Of a DNA stretch of 64,000 nt, positions 21,524 to 31,043 are shown one piece after another. The notes under the pieces are model-generated. The model saw nothing but the letters and a program-made list of their open reading frames with translations, ran no database searches and was not told the origin of the DNA. The DNA is taken from positions 41,050 through 105,049 of the forward strand of contig MVGU01001465.1 of NCBI GenBank assembly GCA_002005505.1, in the 5' to 3' direction. Source of the DNA: Botryococcus braunii. Taxonomy: Eukaryota > Chlorophyta > Trebouxiophyceae. How positions within the stretch are numbered: the first letter of the stretch is position 1; each line of letters begins with the position of its first letter. Both the position numbers and the translations under genes were made by a program.

Positions 21524-23845
21524 TTATGTGTATCTTCTCAAACCTAGTGAATCACGATGACCAACAAACACGGGCTTGGCAAGTGGCTTGGTCATAATGT
21601 CAGCCACATTGCGAGCAGATTCCACATAGAGGATATCAACCTGCCCAAGTGCCATAGCTTCCCTAGCGTAGTGGAAGCTTACTGCAACGTGCTTTGTGAA
21701 TTTGGAATACAGGGGGTTCCGTAAATTAGAAATGCATCCTTGGTTGTCACAGAAAATTTTGACCCTCCAAGGTGCAGCCCCTATCTCTTCCAAGAAGCCC
21801 CTTAGCCAGTTGGCTTCCTTCACAATATGGCCAGCTGCCATAAACTCAGCTTGCACAGTTGAGGTAGCAACTGAGCTCTGCTTCTTGCTTCCCCAAACCA
21901 CGGCACTACCATAGACTGATAGAACATAGCTAGTGGTGGAATACCTGTGGTCCAGGTCCCCAGCATAGTCGGCATCAACATAGCCTTCTAGCTCAGGGCC
22001 CTTTCCACCCAGAGTAAGAGCTAACTCTCTGGTATCTCTCAAGTACTTCAGCACTCGAATGGCCTCATTCCAGTGTGAGGTAGTGGGTGTCATTCTATAC
22101 CTTGACAACACTCCAACAGCCTGAGAAATGTCAGGCCGGGTCGTATTGGCTATGTACAGCAACGATCCAATTAACTCGCAGTATCGATGACCAGGTGGCA
22201 GAGGGGTACCAGCCCCATGTGACATACCATCTGAGGACTCGGGTCTGCTGCTAGCCACGAAGTCCTTGGACATGGGGGTATCAACCCCACGCCCATCATC
22301 AGCAACGCCAAACTTCTCCACAAGAGCATCAATCTTGGGAGTGCAACTCATGGAAATAGTGCCCTGAACTCTATTGCGTAGGACCTGACACCCCAGGAAA
22401 TCATTCACCTCTCCCAAATCATGGATGGTGAAGTCCTTCTTCAATAACTCTTTCCCCCACTCAATCTCTGCAACCACTCTGGCAACTATGAGAAGATCAT
22501 CGACATAAACAAGAATTAACGACAGATTACCATCAGGGGCCCTCCTGATGTATACCCCAGCGTCGCTCTTCCACACACTATACCCCATCACGCTCAACTT
22601 GTCGCTCAAGGTCTTGTGCCAAGCCCGTGGGGCTTGTTTAAGACCGTAGAGTGCCTTCCTGAGCTTGCACACAACTCTCGTGTTGCCATTCTCAAATCCT
22701 GGTGGTTGGGTCACATAGACCTCTTCCTCCAACTCCCCATTGAGAAAAGCTGTCTTGATATCCACTTGGTGGATCTCAAGATTTTGTGTGGCAGCCACTG
22801 CCAGCACAGCTCTCCTAGCACCATAGCTGCTGGTAGGTGCAAAAACCTCACCAACATCTATACCAGGAATCTGTCTGCAACCCTGGGCAACCAATCTTGC
22901 TTTAAACCGAGTGACATTCCCATGTGCATCGTTTTTTGTAGAAAAAATCCAATGAACAGGGATAACTTTCTGCCCATGGGGTCTTTCCACATATTGCATA
23001 ACCTCATGGGTGTCTAAAGACTCCATCTCCTCTTGCATTGCCTGCTGCCAAAACTCCCACTGAGGTGAGCGCTGGGGTTCCCTCAAGTTTGAGGGCACGT
23101 GAACTTTTCCCAACCTGACAGAAGGGACACTCTGTACCTTATGCTGTGGTGCAGCAGGGCTGTCAGCCTTACTGGTGCTGTTCCCTTCTCTCTCTCTCTC
23201 TCTCTCTCTTTCTCCCTGGTCGCCAGAATAAGGTACATTATGTACCTTATGCTGGGACTGGGCAGTACTGCCGGGATTATCTGATTCCTTCTCAAGTCTC
23301 TCCCTCTCTCCTTGACTACTGGACTCATGTGCAGCACCCTTACATTCTCGCACCTTCCGCAATGCAGAGGGGAGCAGCAGCTCTCTCTCTCTCCTGGACT
23401 CACACTTGGGCACACTACCCAGACTTGCCTGAGCTGCGCCTACAATGTCAGCCTGCACACCATAAGCATGACTAGCCAGTGACTGGGATTGGGCACCAGC
23501 TTCCCCTACTGCTGGCATGTCTAACCCACTACTCTCATCTCTTACATCTGCACCGAACATAGCCTCGACTGTCTCAACCTGCCCCTGCATATCAGGGAGA
23601 CCAACCATGTTTGGCTCACTCACAATTGCCTGACCTGGGTCAGGGGCATGCAATGGGATGTCAGAATGCTCTCTCCTAGCCACGCGCTGTACATAACGCT
23701 GCTCCCTTGTAAGGGTGGTCCCTGGAGGAAGGGGAATCTGTGACTTCCCCTGCATTCGCAACCCCTCTTGTACCTTCTGCATTTTTTCTACCTGGGATTG
23801 AGTTTCTACACCCCCCCTGGCCAGATTCTGCATATGCTCAAGCAC
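21524..23845 (-). CDS. CopA-1 pol: linker, reverse transcriptase, RNase H
   Basis: Uninterrupted frame of 773 codons; the first residue shown is not a real start, since this is the 3' part of a gag-pol polyprotein. In order: a Gln/Glu-rich linker, a short Arg-Glu microsatellite at 23188-23210, the RT start PQWEFWQQAMQEEMESLDTH, WIFSTKNDAHGN, RLVAQGC, DIKTAFLNGELEEEVYV, LYGLKQAPRAWH and the catalytic VYVDDLLIVAR, then VGSLLY-type and RNase H blocks (GYVDADYAGD, VATSTVQAEF, CDNQGC) and NVADIMTKP at the end. All RT and RNase H motifs look intact, so this copy could still supply RT in trans if translated. Confidence 0.92.
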   Translation of the reverse strand: MLEHMQNLARGGVETQSQVEKMQKVQEGLRMQGKSQIPLPPGTTLTREQRYVQRVARREHSDIPLHAPDPGQAIVSEPNMVGLPDMQGQVETVEAMFGADVRDESSGLDMPAVGEAGAQSQSLASHAYGVQADIVGAAQASLGSVPKCESRRERELLLPSALRKVRECKGAAHESSSQGERERLEKESDNPGSTAQSQHKVHNVPYSGDQGEREREREREGNSTSKADSPAAPQHKVQSVPSVRLGKVHVPSNLREPQRSPQWEFWQQAMQEEMESLDTHEVMQYVERPHGQKVIPVHWIFSTKNDAHGNVTRFKARLVAQGCRQIPGIDVGEVFAPTSSYGARRAVLAVAATQNLEIHQVDIKTAFLNGELEEEVYVTQPPGFENGNTRVVCKLRKALYGLKQAPRAWHKTLSDKLSVMGYSVWKSDAGVYIRRAPDGNLSLILVYVDDLLIVARVVAEIEWGKELLKKDFTIHDLGEVNDFLGCQVLRNRVQGTISMSCTPKIDALVEKFGVADDGRGVDTPMSKDFVASSRPESSDGMSHGAGTPLPPGHRYCELIGSLLYIANTTRPDISQAVGVLSRYRMTPTTSHWNEAIRVLKYLRDTRELALTLGGKGPELEGYVDADYAGDLDHRYSTTSYVLSVYGSAVVWGSKKQSSVATSTVQAEFMAAGHIVKEANWLRGFLEEIGAAPWRVKIFCDNQGCISNLRNPLYSKFTKHVAVSFHYAREAMALGQVDILYVESARNVADIMTKPLAKPVFVGHRDSLGLRRYT

Positions 23846-23935
23846 CGACCACGAGTGCTGAGATGGTTCTGGGGTCCCAACAGTAGAATCCAGGCTGGTG
23901 GGGGTTCCTTGGTCATGTGCTGCTATGGTCCCGTC

Positions 23936-25164
23936 TCAAGACTGATCCCCAGCACAAAGTCCAGAGGTCCCAGGAGCCCAAGTGGAAAGCGTCTCCACTC
24001 CATGGTCATCCTCCTCATCCCAGAACGTGGGTGGAGCAGCAGAGGGAATTGCTTGAGGCGTTGCCAAATTCTCACTGCCAAGGGGGGGTGATATCCTAGA
24101 ATCATAGACAGACCCAGGCTGGACCTTTGATAGACCCACTCTCTCAGCCCCCCTCAAGTGCTCGATAAAGCTGACGTCCCTACTCTCCTTCCACACTCCA
24201 TTCCCCACGTACACACGATACGCTTTAGACTGGGGACAATAACCAGTAAACATCCCAGGATGGTCTTGGGCCCAAAAACAGACCTTTGGCCACTGGGAAT
24301 GTGCACATGGGCTACACAGCCAAACGTGCGCAGCACAGACACATCAGGTTTGACACCAAAGAATAATTCCATGGGGGTCAGGGACCTGCCTGAAGTAGGA
24401 CCCACATTGTAGAGGAGGGTAGCTGTCTCAAGCGCCTCCTTCCAAAGGGAAGGGTCTGCTGCAGCATGGACCAACAGAGTCCTTGTTCGCTCCTTCAGGG
24501 TCCTATTCATCCTCTCCGCCACCCCATTCTGCTGAGGCGTGTAGGGCGCTGAGGACTTCATCTTAGTGCCCTGCTGAGCACAAAACTCTTTGAATTGCTG
24601 CTTCAGGAACTCTGAACCCCTGTCAGTCCTCACACACTTCACAACCGTGCCTCGTTGGGTCTGCCAAAAACGGAGCAGGTCTATCACAGCCTTTGGGATG
24701 CAATCCTTTGACTTCACAGGCAGGGAGGCAACTTGGTGTGAACTTTCATCCACTACAGTGACCCAATATCGTTCACCTGTGATGGCAGGAGGTGATATGG
24801 GACCCACAGTATCCACATGGACTCTATCGAGTGGGTTATGTGCAGGCCTGGAAGATACAGGGAAAGGAGGTCTGGAGTGTTTCCCTTGTATACACGATTC
24901 ACACTGCTTGGGGCACTCAGAGCAGGGAGCAAGGGAGACATTGATTCATGTAACCAGATCTTCCTTGGAGAACCTCTGCATGCTGCTGGCACCAGGATGA
25001 CCTAACCTAGCATGCCACAGAGATCTCTCGCTACACACGTGTCCTTTCCTAAGATGAGACGCCTCAGCCATGTGATCAATATGTCTGCAGCCAACTTGCT
25101 GCCCTCTGACAGGACTAACAAACTCCAAAAAAAAACAGACCTCGTGCGCGGGTGATATCTCCAC
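23936..25164 (-). pseudogene. CopA-1 integrase region (several lesions)
   Basis: Contains the pre-integrase zinc region (LWHARLGHPGASSMQRF and, after a TGA near 24944, CSECPKQCESC). The integrase core follows with VDTVGPISPPAITGERYW, CVRTDRGSEF and PQQNGVAERMNR, carrying D, D and E, then the C-terminal KAYRVYVGNGVWKESRDV block. A 1-bp deletion near 24260 (against the CopA-0 copy at 33470) splits the core from the C-terminal block, and a TGA near 23935 separates it from the linker. Confidence 0.88.
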
Positions 25165-26743
25165 ACCACCCTTCAGGTCCCTTCATGGCTGTGTAACCAC
25201 CTGCAGTGTCAGTCAGGAAAGATGCTCCATCTTGAATTGCACCAGTGACTGAAATGAGGTTGGTATGTGCAGAAGGAACACACTGCACATTGTACAGCCA
25301 GGATACTTCGTGCCTTGCATTCACAAGGCATACAGACCCAGATGCAATGATTCCTCCCTTGGCGTCTGAGGTTGCCAAGCGCAGAGGAAGAGGCTGTCCA
25401 TGCATAACTGGATTATGGAGCAATGAGAGATCATTGACTATATGCACAGAGGCACCACTATCTATTAACCAAGATGTGCTGCTAGCTCCATGCGAAGTTG
25501 GGGCAAGCACATTGAGAGAGATAAACATCGCCTCACCAGAAGGAGGGGGTGGAGGTGGTAAATGCCACCCCGGAAACGTGTGTTGACTTGTTGGATAGTT
25601 ATATGCTGAAGGTGGTCCAGGGCTGGAAGCGGATGAAGGCGGGCCACCCCGGCCAGATCCATGGTCCCACCAGGCTTGAGGAGACGACTGTGGGCCTCCC
25701 TGGCCCCAGTAAGCTGCAGGCCCAACGCTTGCCGCTTGCATGTTTTGATGCAGAGCCTGCAGCTGCCTGAGCGGTCCGCAGTCAGTCATGAAGTGGCCCT
25801 TTGCCTTGCAGAAGTGGCATGTAAGCTCCTCTCTGGGCCTTCTTGCCCTGCCAGGTCCACGCCCCTTGCCACCAAAAGTAGTTGCAGAGGGGCCAGCGGG
25901 AGGCTGTTCGTTTGCTGGTAGTGCTGCTCCAACTCCCGGTACTGCTCCAACTCCTGGTGCAGCTCCAGCGCTTGATGACGCTCTAGCTACCCCCCCAGAG
26001 GGACCAGCCACTGCTGCAGCTGCCATGGCCTGAGGTGTTCCCTCTGCAGGTGGGTCCTTGTACCCACGGCTGGCTGCGGCGCGCAGGATTCTTTGAATCA
26101 GCTCCAATGGCGGCTTGTCGGTTGCCATAACCTCCAGGGACTCGAGCCTCAGCACAGGAGGGAGGCCCTTCACCATCAGCTCCCCAACATTGTGGTCCAA
26201 GAGGATGAACGCGTTGTTTCTGAGACTTGTAGCCAGATCCATCATTCTGTAGAGGTAGACCTTGAGTGTCTCCCCTGTCTTAATGCCCTGCTCCATTTCC
26301 TTGTACCACTCAAGGTTGATGTCTTGGTTGCTCCCTCCAGTGTGACTGTTCTTCACCCACGTGATGAAGTCGAACGCTGCTTTGTGGCATGAGATCTGAG
26401 AATGCCAGATGACTGGAACTGACTGGATCAGCCACTGCTTGATGGCTGAGTTCTCCACCGACCCTGGCATTGGCCTCTCCAAAGCTGCTCTGACCACCTT
26501 GGTGTTTGCGCACGCCTCCAAAGCTTCATACCAAAATTCACGCCCTCCATCATCAAGCATGACGGTCATCTTTGGATTCGAGGTATTGGGGATGTAGGCT
26601 GCCTTGTCAATCTCCACCTTTGGTTCTGCAGTGGCTGATTGTGTCCCGGTCATAGACTGCCCTGGAGTGGCCCCACTGACTTCTCCAGGTTGAGACATTG
26701 CTGTTTCACTGCTACTTTCCTTTTCTTTGCCCCTTTTTGTCAT
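25115..26743 (-). CDS. CopA-1 gag and protease
   Basis: A 542-codon frame starting at the ATG of MTKRGKEKESSSE. Gag capsid spans roughly residues 50-225. An Ala/Gly/Pro-rich spacer holds repeats of GAVPGVG-type. A CCHC knuckle CHFCKAKGHFMTDC lies at residues 309-322, followed by a Pro-rich segment and the retropepsin site LIDSGASVHIV at about 426-436. The frame then closes prematurely in a T9 run (sense), where one base more or less would lead on into SPVRGQQVGC and the integrase zinc region. I read this as a slip mutation; programmed frameshifting is possible but unsupported. Confidence 0.9.
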   Translation of the reverse strand: MTKRGKEKESSSETAMSQPGEVSGATPGQSMTGTQSATAEPKVEIDKAAYIPNTSNPKMTVMLDDGGREFWYEALEACANTKVVRAALERPMPGSVENSAIKQWLIQSVPVIWHSQISCHKAAFDFITWVKNSHTGGSNQDINLEWYKEMEQGIKTGETLKVYLYRMMDLATSLRNNAFILLDHNVGELMVKGLPPVLRLESLEVMATDKPPLELIQRILRAAASRGYKDPPAEGTPQAMAAAAVAGPSGGVARASSSAGAAPGVGAVPGVGAALPANEQPPAGPSATTFGGKGRGPGRARRPREELTCHFCKAKGHFMTDCGPLRQLQALHQNMQAASVGPAAYWGQGGPQSSPQAWWDHGSGRGGPPSSASSPGPPSAYNYPTSQHTFPGWHLPPPPPPSGEAMFISLNVLAPTSHGASSTSWLIDSGASVHIVNDLSLLHNPVMHGQPLPLRLATSDAKGGIIASGSVCLVNARHEVSWLYNVQCVPSAHTNLISVTGAIQDGASFLTDTAGGYTAMKGPEGWCGDITRARGLFFFGVC

Positions 26744-27120
26744 ACTATTGTCACTTCACCAGCCAAACTTACTCATAAACTTCTGGAATGCAGCAATACC
26801 CTACAATTCCCTCCATGTCATGGAAATTTACCAGCCAGTCTTGCACAGTAGTAGCAGATATGTTCCCCTCAGAAGTTTGCGCCGGAGTCCGGCCCGACTC
26901 ACTCAGTGCTTCTAGACAACGTCGATGAATGATAAAGCACAGCTAAAACTTCAATTATGAATTTCCCAGAAAGGTAAACTGTGAGTAAGATAATGGTCCT
27001 GGTACACTCGAGTTCCCTTGCGCCGCTGCGCCATGCTCGAGCTCCTTTGTTGACGCTTTCGTCTGACCCATCTGTAGACGACCTTCACTCCTGCTTTTAC
27101 TTGGCTCAGCTGGAAGGGCG
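26744..27120 (-). other. Leader of CopA-1 between primer-binding site and gag
   Basis: Starts in the sense direction with CACGCCCTTCCAGCTGAGCC, also found in CopA-0, CopA-F and partly CopA-2. Two short frames stay open in both CopA-1 and CopA-0. One is a basic frame (RRKRQQRSSS, AQRRKGTRVY, ending EIHN). A later frame runs LEALSE to CIPEV(Y/H)E and ends GAG TAA G, like CopD ORF0. No clear similarity to ORF0 otherwise, and no convincing start codon is shared. Confidence 0.4.
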
Positions 27121-27133
27121 TGGGCCCATAACC
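27121..27133 (-). promoter_or_regulatory. Primer-binding site of CopA-1
   Basis: Sense GGTTATGGGCCCA directly after the LTR, complementary to the initiator tRNA-Met anticodon arm. The LTR end can pair with it: 27124-27133 and 27141-27150 are perfect 10-bp inverted repeats with a 7-base loop. Confidence 0.75.
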
Positions 27134-27499
27134 TGTGAAAGGTTATGGGCAATCGGCTTTCCCTGTACAAAGCAGACAGGTCGTCAATAGACGAAGTTAC
27201 TCCAGCTACAGTCCGTACGACTGTCTGCTGAGTGTCACACACAACTGTTGGACAAGACTAGCATCTGGTAATGCCCAGCATCTTTCACAACCAGTTGGTA
27301 TTCACTCCGGTGGGGCAGCCTTAAGAGTTCATCCGACAAACGTGTGATCTAGATAGGATTGTACCTTATGTTCGAAAACGTCCAGAATCTGCCGTGTCTC
27401 AAGGTACCTTATGTTCTCAATGGACCCATATCCTAATAGTGCACACATGAAGATCACTTAAAGCACAAGGCATTCAATAATAATGTTCAGAACTCAACA
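27134..27499 (-). repeat. 5' LTR of CopA-1
   Basis: 366 bp. Identical to 21140-21503 as far as I can see except for two extra bases (GTACCTTATG versus GTACTATG). In the sense direction it ends CTTTGTACAGGGAAAGCC, then GCCCATAACC. Confidence 0.95.
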
Positions 27500-27943
27500 C
27501 TAATCACCCTTCGTGCCCGGGTCATACAGGAAACGCCACGCTCAGAATTGTTCACTTTCGGGCCCTGTGTTGACTGCTTTGGGCATTACTTCCACCGTTC
27601 AGAGCTCGCCCCACTGCTACTCATCAGGCTTGCCCTTGTTTCGTTGCTTTGTGCAGACTGGTTGTTTGAGTGTGAAGCAAAAACCCCTGCCAGCAACTTC
27701 TTTTGACTCTTTTGTGCAGTTAAACACTAGCCAGACTGTGAATGGTCCTGATCTTTCCTCTACGTGCATTGAATTTGAGGGAATTCTTGCTGGTAGACCT
27801 GTCAGGATTTTGTTAGACAGTGGGGCCTCTACAAACTTTATTGATAATAAACTTGTGCAGGAGCTTGCCCTTCCCACTGCTTCTTTAAGTTACATGTTGC
27901 TATTCGTGCTGCTGATGGTAGGACCTCTATAGTAGAGAGTAGT

Positions 27944-29049
27944 GTGGCAATTGACCTGACTGTGGGGTCTCTGGATTTTGGAGTCACCTGTCTCCCCACA
28001 GAGTTGGCATACTATGACCTTGTTTTAGGGAAACCTTGGTTGACTGTATTTAATCCGGTTGTAAATTGGAAGCTAAATGCAGTTTCATTGATTCATTCTG
28101 ATAGGACACATGTACTTGTGGGCTGCCAAAGGTCAGGTGTACCTGAGTATGTGATCTCCTCCATAGAAGTGGAAGAGTTTGTCCAGTTGGGTGATCCAAT
28201 GTATCTGATTCAGCTTAATGCAGTGACCGAACCCTCCTTAAATACTAATACATACAACGTGCCAGAGTTGGAGCAGCTTCTGCAGGAATTTAAAGGTGTC
28301 CTTTCAGGACTGCCTCAGGGCCTGCCTCCCTCTCGTGCTGGAGACCACTATATTAGATTGGAGCCGGGCGCAGTCCCCCCAGCCTCCCGCATTTATCCAC
28401 TGTCCGGAGCTCAGCTTGCTGAGCTTCGTGCACAGTTGCAGGAGCTCCTTGAGAGGGGCTTCATCCGCCCATCGACTTCCCCTTTCGGTGCACCTATCCT
28501 CTTTGTTCCGAAGAAGGATGGTGGTTGGCGTTTGTGTATTGACTATAGAGCCTTGAACATGATTACAGTGAGGAATCAACACCCTTTACCTAGGATTGAT
28601 GAAATGTTTGAGCAACTGCATGCTAGTTCTGTCTTTTCTAAGCTGGACCTTGCTTCTTGTTATCATCAGATTAGGATGCATGAGGACAGTATTGAGAAAA
28701 CAGCATTTAAAACCAGATATGGCCACTATGAGTTCACACTGATGCCTTTTGGAATTACTAATGCTCCTGCAACATTCCAATCTGTTATGAATACTATCCT
28801 GGCTCCCTTTCTAGGTTTGTGTTGGTTTCCCTGGATGATATCCTGATATATTCTAAGTCTGTTGAAGAACACATGGAGCACTTACGTATTATCCTGTCAG
28901 TGCTTAGGGAACATAAATTCTATTGTAAAAGATCTAAATGTGAGTTTGTTTCTAAGCAGGTGGAATACTTGGGACAGTTGTTGACACCCCAAGGGATATG
29001 GTGGATCCGAGTAAGGTTGCAGCCATCCGGGACTGGCCCACTCCCTTGA
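27944..29049 (+). pseudogene. Gyp1 protease end and reverse transcriptase
   Basis: Protease tail ([18 protein letters not shown]), then the RT domain: [91 protein letters not shown] and the catalytic segment [13 protein letters not shown]. Two Asp of the FYxDD box are present but the usual Tyr is Ser. A frameshift lies near 28812, just before that segment, and another near 28998 (TPQGI then MVDPSKV in a new frame). Confidence 0.88.
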
Positions 29050-30167
29050 ATGTGTCACAGTTGAGAGGTTTCTTAGGCTTGACTCAATACTATGACACAT
29101 TTATAAATCATTTTGCAGATGTTGCATTTCCCCTTACTGAGCTATTGAAGAAGGATGTGCTTTGGACTTGGGAGGGACCTCAAGCCCAAGCCTTAATTGC
29201 ATTGAAGGATCTTGTGTCCTCTCCTCCATGTTTGTTAATGCCCTACTTAGACAAACCGTTTGTGATACATGTAGATGCCTCAGGCTTTGCTGTGGGTGCT
29301 GTTTTGCAGCAGGATCAAGGCCTGTCGCTTTTGAGTCCAGGAAACTCCAGCCCCCTGAGAGGAAATTAGCCCCTTATGATAGAGAGTTACTTGCTCTTGT
29401 GCATGCTTGTTAAAATGGAAGCATTTGCTGTTGGGTGCTAAATTTACAGTTCACACTGACCAGCAGGCTTTAAAGTATTTGTTGACTGCTCCTGTTAGGA
29501 CTAGTAGGCAGGAACGATGGCTCACTGAGATTATGAGGTTTATGCCTGATATAAAGTATGTTAAGGGCACTGATAATGTGGTTGCAGATGCTTTGTCTAG
29601 GCGTGTTGACCTTGCAGTGATGCATGTCTCCTCTGTTTCTGTCTCTTCTCTCCTACAAGAGATTGCCTTGCTTTGTGTTTCTGATCCCACAGTTGCTAAA
29701 CTTGTGGATGAAGGTGTTGAGAGACTCTGTACCTTATTTTGTGCAGTCAGAGAAGGTCTATGTACCTGATGCATTGAGAGAGAAGGTGCTGAGAGAGTGC
29801 CATGCCACACCCTTTTCTGGACATCTTGGTATTAACAAGATGTATGAGCTAGTGTGCAGGGAGTTTTGGTGGCCACGTCTCAGCTCATCAGTCAGGGACT
29901 TTTGCAGGTCTTGTGACACCGGCCAGCGCGCATTAAAGGGACTGGAGCCGTACCTTATGGTTTGCTTCAGCGACTGCCCATTCCGGATGGACCTTGGCAG
30001 AGCATTTCCCATGATTTAGTGACTGATTTACCTGTCTGCTGTGGTTTTGATTCTATTGTGGTATTTGTTGATAGGTTCTCTAAGTTGTGTGTCTTAGCTG
30101 CATGCATGAAAACCATCACTGCACCTCAACTTGCACAACTGTTTATTGACAGGGTCTTTGTTAGGTT
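28998..30167 (+). pseudogene. Gyp1 RT thumb, RNase H and integrase zinc domain
   Basis: Pieces in shifting frames. RT connection: MVDPSKVAAIRDWPTP and LRGFLGLTQYYDTFI. RNase H: VIHVDASGFAVGAVL, FESRKLQPPERKLAPYDREL, FTVHTDQQALKYL, GTDNVVADALSRR. The integrase HHCC region follows with HATPFSGHLGINKMYELV and CRSCDTGQ, then QRLPIPDGPWQSISHDLVTDLP. Breaks are visible near 29320, 29410, 29715 and 29950, and another precedes 30168. Confidence 0.85.
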
Positions 30168-31043
30168 ATGCCTACATCCATTGTTAGTGATAGAGATTCT
30201 AGATTTACTAGTCACTTCTGGAAGGCCTTTGTTAAATTATTGGGTACTGAGATTGCTATGTCTACTGCTTACCACCCTCGGACAGACGGGCAGACAGAGA
30301 GAATGAATCGGACCATGGAAGACATGTTAAGAGGGTTGGTGGGGCCGAGACAGGATGACTGGTGCAAGTATTTAAGCATGGTGGAGTTTGCTTACAATAA
30401 CTCTCTCCAGGCTTCCACACTGCAGACACCCTTCTTCCTGAATCACGGGCGCTATCCCCTTACTCCCTTGTCTTCTGCTGTTCCTTCACGTTCTGCAAAT
30501 CCTGCTGTTTCTGAATGGGTTGAGGGGCCGCATACTGCCTTAAAAAGTGCCAAGTCTAATCTTGCCTCTGCACAGCAACGGCAGAAGTCTTATGCAGATA
30601 GAAAGAGACGAGACCACCCTTTCAAGGTGGGGGACCAGGTGTTGTTGGCTGCAAGGAAGAACCAGCTTTCACCTGGGCTCTCGTCAAAACTATCAGCTAA
30701 GTATTTTGGGCCCTTTACTATTGCTGCAGCAGTTGGTACTCGTGCTTTTAGACTTATCTTGCCTGAGACTATGAACATCCATCCTGTGTTTCATGTTTCC
30801 CAGCTGAAGCCTTATGTGTCTTCATCTTCACCAGTGATCGTTACTTCACCTCCTCCTTTGTATGCAGATAAGCGTGGCGGCGTCTATGAAGTTGAGGCCA
30901 TCATTGCTAAAAAGAGAGTTGGAAAGTCTTGGCGGTACTTGGTCAAATGGATGGGCTATGATGAGACTGAGAACACTTGGGAGCCCCTTGCCCATGTTCG
31001 CCACTTGGCAAACGACGTGGCAGCTGCCCCAATCCTTTCTTAA
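30168..31043 (+). CDS. Gyp1 integrase core C-terminal half and chromodomain
   Basis: Open for 291 codons to a TAA at 31041. It begins inside the core (PTSIVSDRDSRFTSHFW, second catalytic Asp) and continues with STAYHPRTDGQTERMNR (catalytic Glu). Next come VEFAYNNSLQASTLQTPF, the GPF/Y-like FGPFTIAAAVGTRAFRL, HPVFHVSQLKPYV and a C-terminal chromodomain (YEVEAIIAKKRVG, RYLVKWMGYDETENTWEPL). Chromodomains in chromoviruses read histone marks and steer integration to heterochromatin. That role is family knowledge, not shown here. Confidence 0.9.
   Translation: MPTSIVSDRDSRFTSHFWKAFVKLLGTEIAMSTAYHPRTDGQTERMNRTMEDMLRGLVGPRQDDWCKYLSMVEFAYNNSLQASTLQTPFFLNHGRYPLTPLSSAVPSRSANPAVSEWVEGPHTALKSAKSNLASAQQRQKSYADRKRRDHPFKVGDQVLLAARKNQLSPGLSSKLSAKYFGPFTIAAAVGTRAFRLILPETMNIHPVFHVSQLKPYVSSSSPVIVTSPPPLYADKRGGVYEVEAIIAKKRVGKSWRYLVKWMGYDETENTWEPLAHVRHLANDVAAAPILS

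Larger units (their letters stand above)
21140..27499 (-). mobile_element. CopA-1, nearly full-length Ty1/copia element
   Basis: Minus-strand element of 6.36 kb with LTRs 21140-21503 and 27134-27499 and TSD CTAAT (21135-21139 and 27500-27504). Gag, protease, integrase, RT and RNase H are all present in copia order. The only LTR difference I see is a 2-bp indel near 21367, so it is very recent. Even so, four lesions break the polyprotein: a frameshift at an A9/T9 run near 25125, a nonsense codon near 24944, a 1-bp deletion near 24260 and a nonsense codon near 23935. Confidence 0.95.
20458..27554 (+). repeat. Solo LTR of CopC type inside Gyp1, itself split by CopA-1
   Basis: Begins TGTTATAATAG at 20458, breaks at 21139 and resumes at 27505, ending GAATTGTTCA at 27554. 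TSD CTTTC (20453-20457 and 27555-27559). It has the CopC LTR layout, including two copies of the internal unit (20688-20833 and from 21019, the second split by CopA-1). The first is followed by GTAACCTG and the second by GAAACGCC. There are no internal retrotransposon genes, so it formed by LTR-LTR recombination. Confidence 0.88.
20069..27932 (+). pseudogene. Gyp1 gag C-terminal segment to protease (split by solo LTR and CopA-1)
   Basis: Open frame 20069-20457, interrupted by the solo LTR, resuming at 27560. Reading across the pre-insertion site (DVLLSGPVLTALGITS) keeps the frame, which supports the reconstruction. The downstream part holds the retropepsin motif ILLDSGASTNFID near 27812-27850. 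The frame is lost near 27890-27940; the continuing protease C-terminal half ([22 protein letters not shown]) is in the next frame. No zinc knuckle is visible. Confidence 0.75.
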
